From: Blattamonas nauphoetae
Taxonomy: Eukaryota > Preaxostyla > Oxymonadida
Direction: 5' to 3'
Assembly (NCBI GenBank): GCA_033064195.1
Contig: JARBJD010000143.1
Coordinates: 62,001-126,000, forward strand
DNA: 64,000 nt
The position numbers and the translations under genes were made by a program. Below, piece by piece: positions 31,256-41,560 of the stretch. The notes below the pieces were generated by a model. It did no database searches, was not told the origin of the DNA, and saw only the letters and a program-made list of their open reading frames with translations. Every line of letters starts with the position of its first letter. The stretch's first letter is position 1.

Positions 31256-34200
31256 ATGAACAATTCGAGACTCGATCCCCATAAGATAATTTTACTCCAT
31301 CTGAGCCACATGGAACACCTTCCAATGACTCATCAACAACAGTCAATCGATCATAATACTGTGTCTTTGGATGATCTACTCAATGGCTTAAATTCGGATC
31401 CTACACTTCAACTGTTCGACCGTCACGAACCAATCATTGCATTCCAGGCTCTGATCTCAGGACTTCACGGGATTAAATGGCAAAAACATCAAATGAATCA
31501 GATGCGAACCGTGATCGAAATATTTCATAGTCTGTGAATTGTTATTGGATGACTTCTTGTTGATTCAGAGCTTCAAAATCAATGCACTCTGGAAGAACGA
31601 AACTGCATTCTCTTGATGATTGGATCACCAGATGTTCCTGAGAAGCTGTGGGTCTGTTTTTCTGTATTTCACGAACCATTATTTCTGTATTGAAAGAGAA
31701 ATGCAGACTTCTGTTCTCAGATTCGTGAGAATTGTATGTAGGATTGATTCCTCATCTCTGATTGCCAGTTCCCCATCCTGAAGACATAGCCACAATCATT
31801 CACAGATCAGGCCTATCATGTCGAACAATGCTAAAGTGGGTGTCAAACCTTCGAAATCCCGACCCGCTGAGGATGCTGTCTGGCATTTGTGAAGTGACCC
31901 CACTCGTGCTGAATGAGGCCCTCTCCGATTATCTTGTTCACATTGCCGATTACTTTTTCGAGAAAGTGTTCTGTTCGCCAACATCATCCCGATTCAAAAC
32001 AGAGAGAAACAAAGAACTCTTCTTCAAGCTGATGGAGTCAGAGTTCTTGTCCTGCTGCGTGAGTGACAGATCACCAGCTGTGTCTGCTCGAATTGCGTTT
32101 CATCTCTCGTCTTTCATGGAATCTCAACGAATGAATCCAACAGACATCCAAACGAAACATCCAAAACAGGAGATGCTCTTCCGAATTCTGGAGATCGCCA
32201 CCAAATTTGAGGTCTGTTGGGTTTCCTGTCTTTCTTTGTTCAGGATCGGATAGAACGAATTGTGATGTTCTCTCAACTTGTCCTGGATGCTGGTCGACGA
32301 AAGTTGCCCTCTGCCTTCATCTCATCAATCTCGTGTTTTCTTTGCAGTGTGATTTCGCTTGTTTTTCAACTCCCATCTTTATCCTCTCCAGAGAGTCCCG
32401 AACTCATCCCTCGCTTCTTTACCGACACATCTACCCTCAACTTGTTCCACAACTTCATCTCAAGACACGATCGACCCCACATGTTTTTCACGATCATGCC
32501 ATCGCTGACACCACAACTTGTGGATATCCTCCTCAACAACGAAGATCTCCACGATCTTCTGTGCCTCGATTCAACTTCTGTGTATAGCTCCGACCTTGTC
32601 AGTATCTTCATCCAAGTTGTAGCCATCAACCCTTCCCCTCTGAAGTCCATCCCTCTCAGAAACGTGTCGCGATTGCACCGTCTTCCCCTCCAAGCTCTTC
32701 AATCTGCCCGCGTGACCTCACAAGACCCCGCCAATCCACACCGTCTCAGTTTTGGGCGACATACGACGAATTGGACACGTTTTGTTGAAGCAGCGAGCAG
32801 CGTGGAGTGGGATGAACCAAAAAGGAAAGAGAAGATGATCATCAACGGATGGATCACCCTTCTGGTCGTGCTGGCAGCGGGTGAAGATGTCGATCTTTCG
32901 ACAGCAGCTGTGACTCTGTTTCAGAGAGAGTGTGGACTGAACCCGAAGCAAGCACACGCTCTCCTCTTCTCCACTCCTCCCTCCATCCCACTCAACACCG
33001 ACTGGCCTTTTCCCATCTCCGACGCTCTGACACTCTCCGGATCGCTCTGTGCCGCTATCGGCTCCATCATTCCACAACCCTTCAAACTGGAAAAGGATCA
33101 TTACAAGGTTTCTCCTCTCATGCAACAGGTTGCTGTGTTCATCATGTCCTGTTTCGTTCCAATCCTTCACACAAAACACCCCTCAATCTCTTCTCGCTTT
33201 CCTTTCTTCCCCGCCGAGCTCAGAACGGAGACAACTCAATCGCTTTGGAGCATTCCGCCAGACTCATCCACCCCTCATCCACTCATCTCACTCTCCGAAC
33301 AGATCTCTCTTTCGGCAGGACACTTCAACTACCTCGACGATTACAAATTCAAAATGCCGATGTCTGTTTATCATCGACTGATTCTGACTGATGTCCACAC
33401 CATCCCGTTTGTCTCAGACAAAGTGAAATGCTTGCTGATCGCACGGATTGGAAAGACACTCAGCATTTCGAGATGGCTTCCATCCGCGTCATGGTGGCAT
33501 GTTCTGAATGTTGTGATGGACATCACGCTGATTCACTCGATTCGCACACATCGTTCTGTCATCGACGCAACACACGAAATTGTGAGCGAGTTTCGTTTGA
33601 ACGGACCGACGTCTTCTGAATATTACGAACTCGTTCAGAAGAGCGAAGAGACGATTCGAGCAAAAATGGCAAAGGCAGAAGGGGAGGAGAAGTGGGCCTG
33701 GTACCTTCATCTTTGGGCGATGCGACAACTGTCCGATGAAGAGCGATGTCACTTCTTTCTGCTCGCTGAAACAGACGATCAGCTGGATCTGACATTACCG
33801 GGAGTGATTTTTTCGTCTTTCGTTGGAGGAAACAACACTGTCTGGGCGGAGGAGAAGAGTGCAAATCGACTGATCGAGGTGGCTGGGAGATCGCTGGAAT
33901 CTGATTTGTCGATGAGAGCGTGGTCGGTCATTGGAAAAGATCTTCATCCACGGACTTGGCCAGAAGGAAGGCAGCTGGATGAAAAGATGATGACAACAAA
34001 CAAGAAGATGATCGCTCTGATTCTACAAACGCTGACAGTCGCAGTGCAAACGAATGATGGAAAAAGAGAAGGGAGTCTTTTCTCGTTCTCGAACAATGCG
34101 GCATTTGTGATCGAGACGAGTGTGGATCTGTTGTGGTGGTACTTGCTCAAATCAACATTCGACCTGGCGCCGTTCATTCATTTGCTCGCCTCGCTCTGTC

Positions 34201-35533
34201 GAACAGGAAGGCTGCGATTGCTGAACATCCTTCTGCCGGTTTATGAAGCCATTGAGAAGTTGACCCAAAACACTTCGTCGCCATTCTCAATTCATTCGTA
34301 TTCCATTCCGTATTCACCGAACGAATACCACCCTACTGAGCCTCACACGCTCATCCACATCATCTCATCTATCCTCCTTTCTTATTCGATCAGTAAAGAC
34401 GATCCGATTCATTCATTGGATGACTTTGACAATCCAACAAAACTAACAAGGATGGAAGTTGGAAGGAAAATGATTGAGCTTGCGGGAGAGATGGTCGAGT
34501 CGGCGAGCATTCACCCCTCTCCCACACAACTCCCCAAACACTTCATTCGGTTCGAAACCATCGATTGTCGAGGGTATTGGACTCCACCACGCATGTGGGC
34601 TGCACTCATTCCGTTTTGGAGGAAGAACGAGCAGATATCACTCATTCGCACGCATGTTCTCCAGTTTGGTGCTCCTCTCGCTCGTCTCGCGCGTGCCACT
34701 CTCAGATTCACTGATGATCGTTTCTCGAATGATTATTATGAAAACAGGAGATGGGAACATGCCTTTTCGGTCTTCAAGAAGATTCTCGTTTTGCTGAAGT
34801 CACTCGATCCGACTCAGCTGGACACCAACCCCGCCCTCTCCAGTCTCCTCTCCTCGCTGGCCATCCTGCTCATCCGCCGCGACTTCTCCCTCTCTCCACT
34901 CGTCTCTGTCTTTGATGCCCTCTTCCCCAACTTCAGGCGCGCCGATCTTCCTGGAAGTGATCCAATGCCCTTCCGACCGAATCTTGAGCGGTTTCTGTAC
35001 GCTTTCCGAGAGGAGGGGTTGGACGACAGAGTTGAAGTTGACATTCTCTATTCAAGGAACCAATGTGTGTTGAATTACTTTGTTGGACAGACAGAGCGAT
35101 CGATCGGAAGAGACTTTTGGGTTGAATCTCAAAGATGACTTGACATTTGTCGAAACGAGGACACCGACTTTGGGTCTCGGAGTCGCTTCTTGTTCATCGT
35201 TTTTGAGAAGAGTGTTGATCAATGTCATTTTCACATTTCGAATGTTTGTATTCCATATTCTTTTTGAACAACAGATTTTTGATTTCTTTCTGACTTTTTT
35301 CTCGCTTCTCATCACATTCATCAGCGACTCGTTCACCGCTGTGTTGCTTTTTGGGTCCTCTGGATCGGGCTCCTCGGGGTCGATTGGGTCTGGCGGGATG
35401 GGATCGACATCGTGCGACCCTGCCTCGATCTCGATTGGTGTGGAGGTGACCAGGCCGTCGCGAGAGACCACCGAGAAGAGGAACTTGGAGTCCGCGTTGG
35501 AAGAGGCGAGGAGACGGTTGGGGATGAAGCCCA
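31022..35533 (+). repeat. Tandem segmental duplication, copy 2
   Basis: Partner of 22083-27592, lacking the Mutator-like element. Identity is uneven: flanks, introns and long exon stretches are almost identical, while exon 1, part of exon 4 and the region around 33.46-33.66 kb are strongly diverged. Confidence 0.93.
31256..35138 (+). CDS. Helical-repeat protein, tandem copy 2 (intact)
   Basis: Family not recognised. Exons 31256-31529, 31569-31651, 31697-31733, 31769-32211 and 32244-35138 join without a phase error to give about 1243 aa. The small 37-nt exon reads RNADFCSQIREN and joins FPHPEDIATII. Introns are 33-45 nt with donors GTCTGT or GTATGT. An additional intron from about 32294 to 32391 is possible (acceptor CTCTCCAG). 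The protein is mainly amphipathic helix with no signal peptide or clear membrane span, suggesting a cytoplasmic alpha-solenoid. It ends IGRDFWVESQR. Compared with copy 1, blocks of near identity alternate with blocks where most residues differ. Confidence 0.8.
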
Positions 35534-35980
35534 CGGCGTGTGAGTCGTTCTTGTGTTCGCTGAATTGGGTGAGGAGAACGGATGAGGACGAGGACGACGA
35601 AATCTGGATGGAGCAGAGGCAGGGAAGCAGCTTGGCTCCCAACACAGTGCAGATCAGTCCTGCTTCTGAATCTGAAGAGAATGAAGAAGAAGAAGAAAGA
35701 TGAGAAGAGAGAGGAAGAAACCTTGGTTGCTTCGTCGCAATCCACACACTTGTTCCCCGTTGCTTGTCTCTCCCAGCCAAGTCCCTGTTCCTTCTGCGAA
35801 CTTCACGTTCGTCACTGTGAACACAAACTCGGCCACAGCTGCGTTGGACTGGACGGTGGCTGACGATCCCATTTGGATGTTGCAGTTGTCGTTGAAGAAC
35901 CACGTGGAGGATGTGGAAGTGGCGAGCGCGTTTCCATACTCCGTCAGATACAGCGAGTTGACGACGATGGAGGCCTGCAC

Positions 35981-36881
35981 CAGGGGTTTTGGAACCGGAG
36001 GCCAGCCTTAAATAAATTAATATGGTAAACGAGATATCTCATTTTGAAATGGAAAGAAGCAAAAAACCGTAAAAGTGAAGAGAAAATAGTGATTACTCAA
36101 TTGTCTAGTTTTGGAGTCCGTTTTAGCTTCCAGTGCAAATGTCACCCAGATTGCTGTAGATTGTATTCACATCGGACTATTCGGAAAATGTGGCGATTTT
36201 TCATCAAACAGTGGAGATTTTCTGCCGGTAATGTGCTTGGATATAGAATTATTGCCAGTTTTTTTCAAAGTGCAGACAGATGTAATAGGTCCTATTTTGA
36301 CGGAAGAAATAGAATCAAGAACGAGTATATGTTTCAAAATGGGATATTTGGTGATTTTGTCCTTTTCCATGACTAGATCCGACCATCTGATTGAGATGAC
36401 GACATTCCGAGATGGCTATCGATGATATTCCAAGTAAAAATCCAAATTTCTGTTTCAATGTCTTCCAGAAAACTTCAGTTCGGCTGCCAAAGTCGAATAT
36501 CACTTCTGTGTCCCTGCTCAACAAACACTCGTTCGAGAGTGTTGATCGCCGAGGATTTCATTGACAACGGAGAAAGTTTATGGAAATGGAGGAAAAACAA
36601 TGGTAGAGGTGGAGAGTTGAATATTGAATCTGATGGTTGTTTTTCCAGTTCACACTTTAAAAAATGAAGAAAATGAGCAAAAACGATCAGCTCCGCATTT
36701 GCTCAATAAGAGGTTTTCAACCTTCTCCGTGATTTTCTCGCCATTTCTCCGTATTCTCTTTTGGTGTTTTTTTTATTTTCAAAAAAGAATCACCCAGAGC
36801 GTCAGAGTGGCGAAAAGTGAACTTTCTCTGCCTCCACCAACAGTGTATTACCCATAAATTCCTCCGGTTCCAAAACCCCTG
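35981..36881. mobile_element. hAT-type non-autonomous element, 901 bp
   Basis: Perfect 21-bp terminal inverted repeats beginning CAGGGGTTTTGG (35981-36001 and 36861-36881) and a perfect 8-bp target duplication GCCTGCAC (35973-35980 and 36882-36889). The CAGGG start and 8-bp duplication fit the hAT superfamily. No transposase. The interior has a plus-strand open stretch (about 36111-36425, 104 codons) that may be captured host sequence, which I cannot identify. Confidence 0.92.
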
Positions 36882-36929
36882 GCCTGCACACACACCAAGT
36901 TCTTCTCGTTGGACGAGAAGTCGAGGTAT

Positions 36930-38329
36930 AGTAGTAAAATAACCCGGCGAGGGTAAAATAACCCGGGGTGAAAACCCCATTTTTTGGACCCCACTTTCCG
37001 TCCATCCCATATTTCTCGGAACCAAAATTTTTTTGGGTCCCACTTTTTTTTCCACAATGTTTGTCTCAACTCCGAGTATCCATCGAGGTATAAATCGAAC
37101 CTCCAAAATAGGATCCTGGGCCGGGGGTGCCTATTTCGGAACCATATTTTGGCCTATTTTTGACCCATTTTTGGCTCCTAAATAGGAGGTCCTTAACATT
37201 TAAGCTTAGAGGATCCGAACTTCACGACAACTTTTCTCCACGCCTGTTCAAAATTTTTCTTTCTCGTTTCATTTCTGGTTGTTTGGGATGTTTTTCTCTC
37301 GAAATCACAATTTTTTGAAAAATGAAAAATCCTGGGGGGACCTGGGTGGAAATTTATGGTCAAAAACTGATTTCCCTGTATAATAAGCTTAGGAGCCGGA
37401 AAACTTGTTTTGATCATATCTCCACAACCAGACATAGTTCCGACATGAAGTTTTCACCAATATGGATGTTTTGTTGGATACTAATTTTTTCTGAAATTTT
37501 TGAGAGTTTTCGAAGACCTCCTATTTTGGCGTTCTTGATGGTTTTCGTTGTTTTCTCCGATTCAACCACAACTACTCTCCTCCCAAGCACGATCCTAACC
37601 AATTTTAGCTTTTGGATTCGATTCTGATTGTGTCTGCATCATTTTTACGAAATTTGGAGACGGGTGCATCATCCCATGTCAAATGACAGCTCTCCTTCTG
37701 CACCCAGGATAAAAACCGACAAAAGTATCTCAACTGTCGCAAGGGGATTTTTCTCAAAAATTTCAGAAAAAATTAGTATCCAACAAAACATCCATATTGG
37801 TGAAAACTTCATGTCGGAACTATGTCTGGTTGTGGAGATATGATCAAAACAAGTTTTCCGGCTCCTAAGCTTATTATACAGGGAAATCAGTTTTTGACCA
37901 TAAATTTCCACCCAGGTCCCCCCAGGATTTTTCATTTTTCAAAAAATTGTGATTTCGAGAGAAAAACATCCCAAACAACCAGAAATGAAACGAGAAAGAA
38001 AAATTTTGAACAGGCGTGGAGAAAAGTTGTCGTGAAGTTCGGATCCTCTAAGCTTAAATGTTAAGGACCTCCTATTTAGGAGCCAAAAATGGGTCAAAAA
38101 TAGGCCAAAATATGGTTCCGAAATAGGCACCCCCGGCCCAGGATCCTATTTTGGAGGTTCGATTTATACCTCGATGGATACTCGGAGTTGAGACAAACAT
38201 TGTGGAAAAAAAAGTGGGACCCAAAAAAATTTTGGTTCCGAGAAATATGGGATGGACGGAAAGTGGGGTCCAAAAAATGGGGTTTTCACCCCGGGTTATT
38301 TTACCCTCGCCGGGTTTTTTTTACTACTA
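36930..38329. mobile_element. Foldback element, 1.4 kb, with TA target duplication
   Basis: Two inverted arms of about 575 bp (36930-37504 and 37752-38329), almost perfect, around a spacer of about 247 bp. Ends read TAGTAGTAAAA and are bordered by TA on both sides, as for Tc1/mariner-type insertion. The ends also carry a doubled GTAAAATAACCCGG motif. No transposase. Mirror-image reading frames in the two arms are a by-product of the palindrome and not genes. Confidence 0.92.
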
Positions 38330-38831
38330 TATGCGCTGTCCAACCGCTTTCCGTTGGCGTAGAATCGCACGCGCGTGAATTGGTGTGTGCCCCCCTCCAC
38401 GCGAATCGCCCCTCCGCACAGTCGGATGAACGACGTGTCGGTGATCGACGAGCTTCCGCCTTTGATCGACATCAGCAGAGGAGTGTCCAGGCACGAGAAC
38501 GACACGGGACAGATCAACTCGCACGACGCGGGTGTGCGGGTGATTTCGTCGGGGTTGGTAAAGGTGCAGGAAGTGATGATTGGGTTGATGTTGGTGACGT
38601 GGATGGCTGGTGCTGTCGCACACACTTTCGACGATGAGGACGACGTGTCCGAACACGATGTGAAGGTCGAGCTTTCCAACGTGAGCGACGGGGCTGAGCG
38701 AGAACTCGATGCAGAGAGAAGGTACCCTTCGCCCAGACCCTGCACGAGTGACATCTGTGACGATTTCAGTGTGGAGAACTGGCTGTTCGTGAAGACGAGG
38801 AGAGCGATCCATTCTGATCTGCGCCTACACT

Positions 38832-39547
38832 TCACCATAAAAATGTTGCCATCTGATTGCTTCTGCTCCCCTCTGAGATTGGTGTTGGATGGGAGAGGCG
38901 AGAAATGTTGTCGATTCGGAATGATAGTCCTTCTCCGTAGACAGAAAACTGAAAAAAGGACGAAAATGGAGAGAAAAGAGAGACAGACTCCAATTCGCAC
39001 AGATGAAGGGATTCCTGACACATAAAGCTTCACAGCCTCGCCATTCACAAAGAATCGCACTGTTCGAGGTGTTGAGTCAAGATCAACTTCCATTCGAACA
39101 CAATCGCCTTCTTTCAGAACAGAGTGGTAATATTCATATGAACCCGATGATGGAGTGTTGAACCAGAGACTACCAAATCTGGCGAGACCGACAGAGTCTG
39201 AGAAGATGAGAACAGAGAAAAACAGACTTTTTACCCTACCACCAAGTCGTGTACCAATTTCAGGAATTAAATTTTTAGAGTCCATCAAACCAAAACGGAA
39301 ACTTCCGCCTGATCAAACAATGAGGAGAAATCGGGCATACATGGAAACGAGAGAAGTGTGATTGTGACCGAAACAACTCCAGATGTGAATGGGTTGGAAA
39401 GAAGGACAGAACTCCAATAACAAGCTCCATCGTCATCCCGACCATGCATCGTCCTGGTGATAGTGGCGAGGCTGATAGAGAAATGCGAAGGATCTGAGAA
39501 ATCTAAGGGTGGAAGTGTTTGGAGGAGATTTGGAGTAGATTGAATCT
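38832..39547 (-). pseudogene. SPRY-like gene, copy 2 (5' disrupted by transposon)
   Basis: Most complete SPRY block in the window: MDSKNLIPEIGTRLGG, LARFGSLWFNTPSSGS, GDCVRMEVDLDSTPRTVRFF, YVSGIPSSVRIG, then after a short intron (GTCTGT..TTTTTTCAG) the final block FRIDNISRLSHPTPISEG. The first coding block (DPSHFSISL, TMHGRDDDGACYWS) runs up to the target duplication of the hAT element at 39548, which severs it from any start. At its 3' side it abuts the receptor fragment. Confidence 0.75.
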
Positions 39548-39555
39548 GTGACGAT

Positions 39556-41256
39556 TAGGCATGGCTGACCGGCACTGACCGGTCAGTTTTTACCGAAAAG
39601 TACTGACGGTCACTGACCGGAGAAATATCGGAACCCATAATCGGGAGTTCCCATTTCTCCGAAGTGGATTTCAGTTTGAGTTGAGAGTCGAATAAATGAC
39701 CACTATATTTTTGTATTTTCTTCGGATATACAACAAATTATTTATTAACACTTCAATTCAGCGATATACCTCTTATTTTCAGACATTTCAGTCAGATTGG
39801 TGATCCAAAAACTTTTATGGGCAGCGGATCGTTCGTTTTCGTCCTTTTGCTATCTCTCTATAACCATTTTTGAATTACAGACTTTTGGCGAGGTTAATAA
39901 CTGATTGTGATTGAAGTGGAAACCAACAAGATTTATTTCTCCACAAATTGAGAATCATTGGTGATGGAACAGAGCTGTGAGAAATAGCTCAACATTATGG
40001 CTGGATTGGGCAATGTCGACCTTGTTCCTCCCGTTCATAATCGAAAAAACACCCACCAGTGCACCATCGTCTTCGTTCTCGCTTATGAACTCGAAATCGT
40101 TCTGGTTCTCCACTATGCTCTTTTTCCATGTCTTTCTTTATCTTTTTGTGCCTTCTCGCTTCAACTTTCTCATTTCTGTCTTCACTCTTCTCCTTTCTCT
40201 TTCACACCCTCCAACCCTTCATCCAATTCTGGCTCGTGTGAAATCCAAAGAAAGATCGTGGAGATGAGAGTGCTGATGTAGTGCACGTGGAACAAACATT
40301 CGCTGGCTTCGTAGGGTGCGATCAGCATAGCGGTGAACAAAACTTTCGCAAGACTGGCCATCCTGTGGGTTTTAGTGGGAAGTTCGCAGCAGTGAGTCTG
40401 TCTTTCAGGTCCATTCGAAATGTCGCTTTTATGAATTGTAGGGCACGTTTTGAGGCATGTCCAAAGTACTTGCGATCAAGTGTCTCTGGATGAGAGAGGT
40501 TTGGCGGCGGGACTCTCGCGAATGCCCTGTTTTCATATAAAACTGGAAGAGAATGGATGTGAATGAAAATAGAAACTTCTTTCCGTTCAGGCATCATTGT
40601 ACTCATCATTTTTTGAATGACATGCAACTGGTCGAGGTCACTATCGCCGAGAAACATTGGTTTGCCGTCGAGCAGATTACCCATGATGCATCCCATTGCC
40701 CACATATCAACGGCTGTTGAATACTGTGTTGTGGTAGGGAGCAACTCTGGAGCTCGATACCATCTTGTTGTGACGGAATCAATAGAATCACCTTTTGAAC
40801 TTGTGTATCGTATAAAGCCATTTGATGTCACGTCTGTGAGAGTTCAGATCTTTGTGAATGGCACAAGGAACAGGAGTACAGTTGAAATGAGTCTGGATCG
40901 TTCATATTTGGACAGTTAATGTTTGACGGTTCCATCTCTTCCGTAGCACGGAAGATGTGCTCTCCGTTCAACTCGCTGCAAAGAGAGTAGATAAAGAGCA
41001 GAAAGATGACATATGAAGGGGAGAATAATCCACAAAAACAATGTCAGAGAGAAAAAAGAGGAGTCAAAACAAAACTCTACGAATCAGCTGATCCTCGGCA
41101 TGTGTCTCGTTTCATTTCGGAAATCCGGACATAAATATCAGTTATCTCATTCTTTTTGTGTGAATAGCGTATAATTTACGAAGAGGTCGAGATCTGACCC
41201 TTTGAACAATTGTGGAGTGACACTGACCGGCACTTTTGGCCGGTCAGCCATGCCTA
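39556..41256. mobile_element. hAT-type element carrying a kinase fragment, 1.7 kb
   Basis: Ends are inverted repeats with 17 shared bases starting TAGGCATGGCTGACCGG, flanked by the 8-bp direct repeat GTGACGAT (39548-39555 and 41257-41264). Several subterminal CTGACCGG units near both ends look like transposase binding sites, as in hAT elements. There is no transposase. Inside lies a minus-strand kinase fragment (40322-40831), so this is a non-autonomous element that has taken up host coding sequence. Confidence 0.9.
40322..40831 (-). pseudogene. CDKL-like kinase C-lobe fragment inside hAT element
   Basis: Encodes the activation segment and C-lobe of a CMGC kinase: TTRWYRAPELLPTTTQYSTA, DMWAMGCIMGNLLDG, FLGDSDLDQLHVIQKM, YENRAFARV, FRMDLKDRLTA. 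The combination FxGDSDxDQL with NxxFxGV-like spacing resembles the CDKL family. The N-lobe and catalytic loop are absent and the DFG position reads SNGFIRY. A likely intron (donor GTTTCTATT, acceptor CTCTTCCAG) no longer joins its flanks in phase. It is not a working kinase. Confidence 0.8.
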
Positions 41257-41560
41257 GTGACGATGAAGCTACTGGATTGGAGGATGTTCCAGTTCCATCG
41301 ATTTGCCGAGTTTCTTTCATCAAGAGATGATTTGATCATGCCCTTAGTTTGAGATTTCCGTTCATCGAAAAACTGAGATCAACGAACCCGATTGTTTCTG
41401 AATGAGTTCAAGACTGTCATGATCACAACAAGTTTTTCTTTGTCTCACGATCCTGCAGACGTTGAACAAGACACTTGAACAGTTTTGATGGAAGAAAACA
41501 CTGAATAATGCAATATTTCCATCCAAATCATGAAAGAGAAACAAAAGAACGATGTATCTG

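Larger units (their letters stand above)
35139..38822 (-). pseudogene. Beta-helix receptor fragment split by two transposons
   Basis: Host receptor-family gene, minus strand. Pieces in reading order: 38822-38330 (LTLESSTFTSCSD, GGAIRVEGGTHQFTRVRF), a 39-bp piece at 36890-36929, then 35980 downward (ASIVVNSLYLTEYGNA), a short intron with acceptor TTCTCTTCAG near 35674, and the linker DPIPPDPIDPEEPDPEDP. At each transposon, counting one target-site copy restores one continuous frame (GKRLDSA-Y-LDFSSNEK and NLVCVQ-ASIVV). The gene was therefore open when both elements arrived. Its 5' side is fused to the SPRY copy at about 38830, and it has no membrane span or kinase end, so it was already a fragment or is truncated. 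Confidence 0.82.

Noticed and set aside
36111-36425. 104-codon open frame inside the 901-bp hAT element as a transposase
   Set aside because: Too short and without the hAT dimerisation or RNase-H-like motifs; more likely captured or chance sequence.
37193-38130. Pairs of identical open frames on opposite strands (80 and 63 codons each)
   Set aside because: They are mirror images created by the arms of the foldback element; no family match, and no reason for an identical protein on both strands.
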